Source of the DNA: Halobacteriales archaeon QS_9_67_15 | GTDB lineage: Archaea; Halobacteriota; Halobacteria; Halobacteriales; Haloarculaceae | DNA length: 13,181 nucleotides | Direction: 5' to 3' | NCBI GenBank assembly: GCA_003023165.1 | Contig: PXSD01000183.1 | Location: 1-13,181 of the forward strand | Part shown: in pieces, positions 11,759 to 13,181 of the stretch | Layout of the letters: the number at the start of each line of letters is the position of its first letter | How positions within the stretch are numbered: position 1 is the stretch's first letter | The notes under the pieces: model-generated | Told to the model about the DNA's origin: nothing | Database searches by the model: none | Seen by the model: only the letters and a program-made list of their open reading frames with translations | Position numbers and translations under genes: made by a program

Positions 11759-12849
11759 CCTTTCAACCCCGTCCCCGTGAGCGCGACGACCACGTCGTCG
11801 TCGGGCGCGACGACGCCCCGCTCTCGGAACTCGGCGAGCGCGGCCGTCGCGGTCGCGCAGGTCGGTTCGACGTGGAACCCGGCCCGTGCGAGGCGGTCGT
11901 GTTCGCGCTCGGTCGCGTCCGGACCGACGGCCACCGCGTCGCCGCCCGTCGCGCGGATGGCCGCGAGTAGCTGGTCGCCGCGGGCCGGGTCGCTGATCTG
12001 GATGCCGTCCGCGGCCGCGTTCGGAGGTGTGTCGCCGTCGCCCTCGTCCGGCCCGTCGGCGAGCGCCGCCGCGATCGGTGCCGCGCCCGTCGCCTGCGCA
12101 CCGAGGAGCGTCGGGAGGTCGTCGACCCAGCCGGCCTCGCGGAGCGCCCGGAAACCGCGGTACGCACCGAGCAGGAGCGTCCCGTGGCCCAGCGGCGTGA
12201 CGACGGCGTCGGGCACCGTCCAGTCGCGCTGGGCGGCGAGTTCGAGCGCGACCGTCGCCGTCCCGCGGAAAAAGGTCGGGTTCCACGCGTGGCTGGCGTA
12301 CCACCCCTCACCTGTTTCCACGACCTCGATACAGGCGTCGGTCACGTCGCCGCGGGTGCCCTCGACCCGCTCCACCGCCGCGCCGGTCCGTTCGAGAGCG
12401 CGGAGCTTTCCGGGCCTGACGTCGACTGGGACGTAGATCTCGGCGTCGATACCGGCGCGCGCCGCGTAGGTGGCGATAGCCAGTCCGGCGTTGCCCGAGG
12501 AGTCCTCGACGACCCGGTCGACGCCGAGTTCGGCCGCCCGCGAGACGGTCAGCGCCGCGCCGCGGTCCTTGAAACTCCCCGTCGGGGACACCGATTCGAG
12601 TTTAAATCGCACGTCCCACTCGGGGGCGTCGACGAGCGGCGTCCACCCCTCGCCGAGCGTCACCGCCCGTTCGGTGTCGAGAAAGGCGTCGAACGCCCAG
12701 AGGCCGCGGTCGCGGTCGAGCGTCTCGGGCGGGTTGTCATCGGCCGGAAGCGGCTGGTCGGCGTAGTCGAGCGCGTGGCCGCAGTCACAGCGCCACGGTG
12801 CGTCGGCACCGTCATCGTAGGTCCTGCCGCAGTCGCCGCAGGTGAGCAT
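11755..12849 (-). CDS. thrC: Threonine synthase
   Basis: The 364-residue protein is a PLP-dependent fold-type II enzyme that converts O-phosphohomoserine to threonine, the last step of threonine synthesis. It starts with a short Cys-rich element (C4, C7, C21, C23) common in archaeal threonine synthases. SPTGSFKDRG carries the PLP lysine K94, EDSSGNAGLAIATYAARAG is the cofactor-binding Asn loop, and PLGHGTLLLGAYRG is the glycine-rich phosphate loop. It ends with VVVALTGTGLKG. ATG 12849 is chosen because it immediately precedes the Cys element. The open frame continuing to 13158 runs through palindromic repeat DNA and is not acidic in the same way. The stop overlaps the Nudix start (ATGA). No good TATA box is seen; GTAGG-like CCTACAGG (12874-12881) is only a positional candidate. 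Dehydratase-like paralogues are a minor alternative. Confidence 0.9.
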   Translation of the reverse strand: MLTCGDCGRTYDDGADAPWRCDCGHALDYADQPLPADDNPPETLDRDRGLWAFDAFLDTERAVTLGEGWTPLVDAPEWDVRFKLESVSPTGSFKDRGAALTVSRAAELGVDRVVEDSSGNAGLAIATYAARAGIDAEIYVPVDVRPGKLRALERTGAAVERVEGTRGDVTDACIEVVETGEGWYASHAWNPTFFRGTATVALELAAQRDWTVPDAVVTPLGHGTLLLGAYRGFRALREAGWVDDLPTLLGAQATGAAPIAAALADGPDEGDGDTPPNAAADGIQISDPARGDQLLAAIRATGGDAVAVGPDATEREHDRLARAGFHVEPTCATATAALAEFRERGVVAPDDDVVVALTGTGLKG

Positions 12850-12951
12850 GGATGTGGTGTGGGTGTCTTCGTTCCTGTAGGTGTTGGTCGAGGTGTCGTG
12901 ATGGGTGAGAGTAGATCGACAGCGAGTATCTGCGGTGGCGCGCGCTGTCGT

Positions 12952-12975
12952 CTCGGAATCGCGTGCGATTCCGAG
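12952..12975. repeat. Perfect 11-bp palindrome upstream of thrC
   Basis: CTCGGAATCGC (12952-12962) and GCGATTCCGAG (12965-12975) are exact reverse complements around a 2-base centre GT. It lies about 100 bases upstream of the thrC start in gene-free DNA, followed 4 bases later by a second palindrome. Confidence 0.8.
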
Positions 12976-12979
12976 GGCC

Positions 12980-12997
12980 GTCAGAGCTTGCTCTGAC
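12980..12997. repeat. Perfect 8-bp palindrome upstream of thrC
   Basis: GTCAGAGC (12980-12987) and GCTCTGAC (12990-12997) are exact reverse complements around TT. It is the second of a tandem pair with the palindrome at 12952-12975. Confidence 0.8.
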
Positions 12998-13181
12998 ATT
13001 GGCGAGTCTCGTCTCGCGACGGGAGCCGTGCGAGAGATGAGAAGCGCACCGAGCGAAGCGAGGGAGCATCGCAGTCGGTTGGGGAGGTGTGTGGCTGTCT
13101 GCGGTGTCGTGGGTGGGACTGAAAGGGGCGAGTCGTTCAGCGAAGCACGGGGACGCAAGGACCGCAGCCGAACGGAGTGAG
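12998..13181. repeat. Repeat-rich gene-free DNA at the right edge
   Basis: This stretch contains GCGAGTCTCGTCTCGC (13002-13017), imperfectly matched in reverse by GCGAGAGATGAGA (13030-13042). GAGCGAAGCGAGG (13051-13063) and CGAACGGAGTGAG (the last bases of the window) also occur. These are the complement-strand style of the repeats at 1366-1618. I see no supportable gene. An open frame crossing it is a shadow of the repeats. Confidence 0.45.

Noticed and set aside
12850..13158. N-terminal extension of thrC (about 100 codons)
   Set aside because: It runs through the tandem palindromes and repeat DNA. Archaeal threonine synthases begin at the Cys-rich element right after ATG 12849.

Overview
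The window looks like chromosomal DNA from an extremely halophilic archaeon (class Halobacteria). The DNA is very GC-rich with strong G/C preference at third codon positions. The predicted proteins are rich in Asp and Glu. Most genes have a TATA-like element about 22-30 bases before the start codon, as expected for leaderless transcripts. The gene content is also archaeal (tiaS, a COG1395-type regulator, a bacterial-type threonyl-tRNA synthetase as usual in haloarchaea). I cannot name the species.

Layout. 1-1145, minus strand: the start of an unidentified membrane protein, a DUF2243 membrane protein and a monothiol glutaredoxin. 1146-1618: a gene-free stretch with a direct repeat, a strong stem-loop and low-complexity haloarchaeal repeat sequence. 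1619-2841, minus: a phosphohexomutase (GlmM/ManB type) gene broken by an out-of-frame internal deletion at its metal-binding loop. 2995-3555, plus: pyrE. 3571-4178, minus: remains of an APH-fold phosphotransferase. 4274-4891, plus: a methyltransferase. 5178-7175, plus: thrS, with a leader of about 115 bases that holds a tiny ORF. 7273-7521, plus: a small CPYC glutaredoxin. 7557-7850, minus: a probable gene remnant. 7858-8826, minus: a COG1395-type regulator, divergent from tiaS (8970-10241, plus). Then a glyoxalase-fold protein (minus), a 74-residue unknown (plus), and a minus-strand pair in which thrC overlaps a Zn-ribbon Nudix hydrolase by ATGA. The last 330 bases hold two perfect palindromes and repeat-rich DNA.

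Most intact genes are housekeeping: UMP synthesis (pyrE), threonine synthesis and charging (thrC, thrS), AUA decoding (tiaS) and thiol redox. Nothing here assembles into a convincing new multi-gene system. The most interesting signals are structural. First, a palindrome-bearing segment appears to be inserted in frame in the Nudix gene. Second, similar perfect palindromes and stem-loops lie in both repeat-rich gaps. Third, three decayed genes, all on the minus strand, lie interspersed among intact essential genes. Fourth, the thrS leader may be regulatory.
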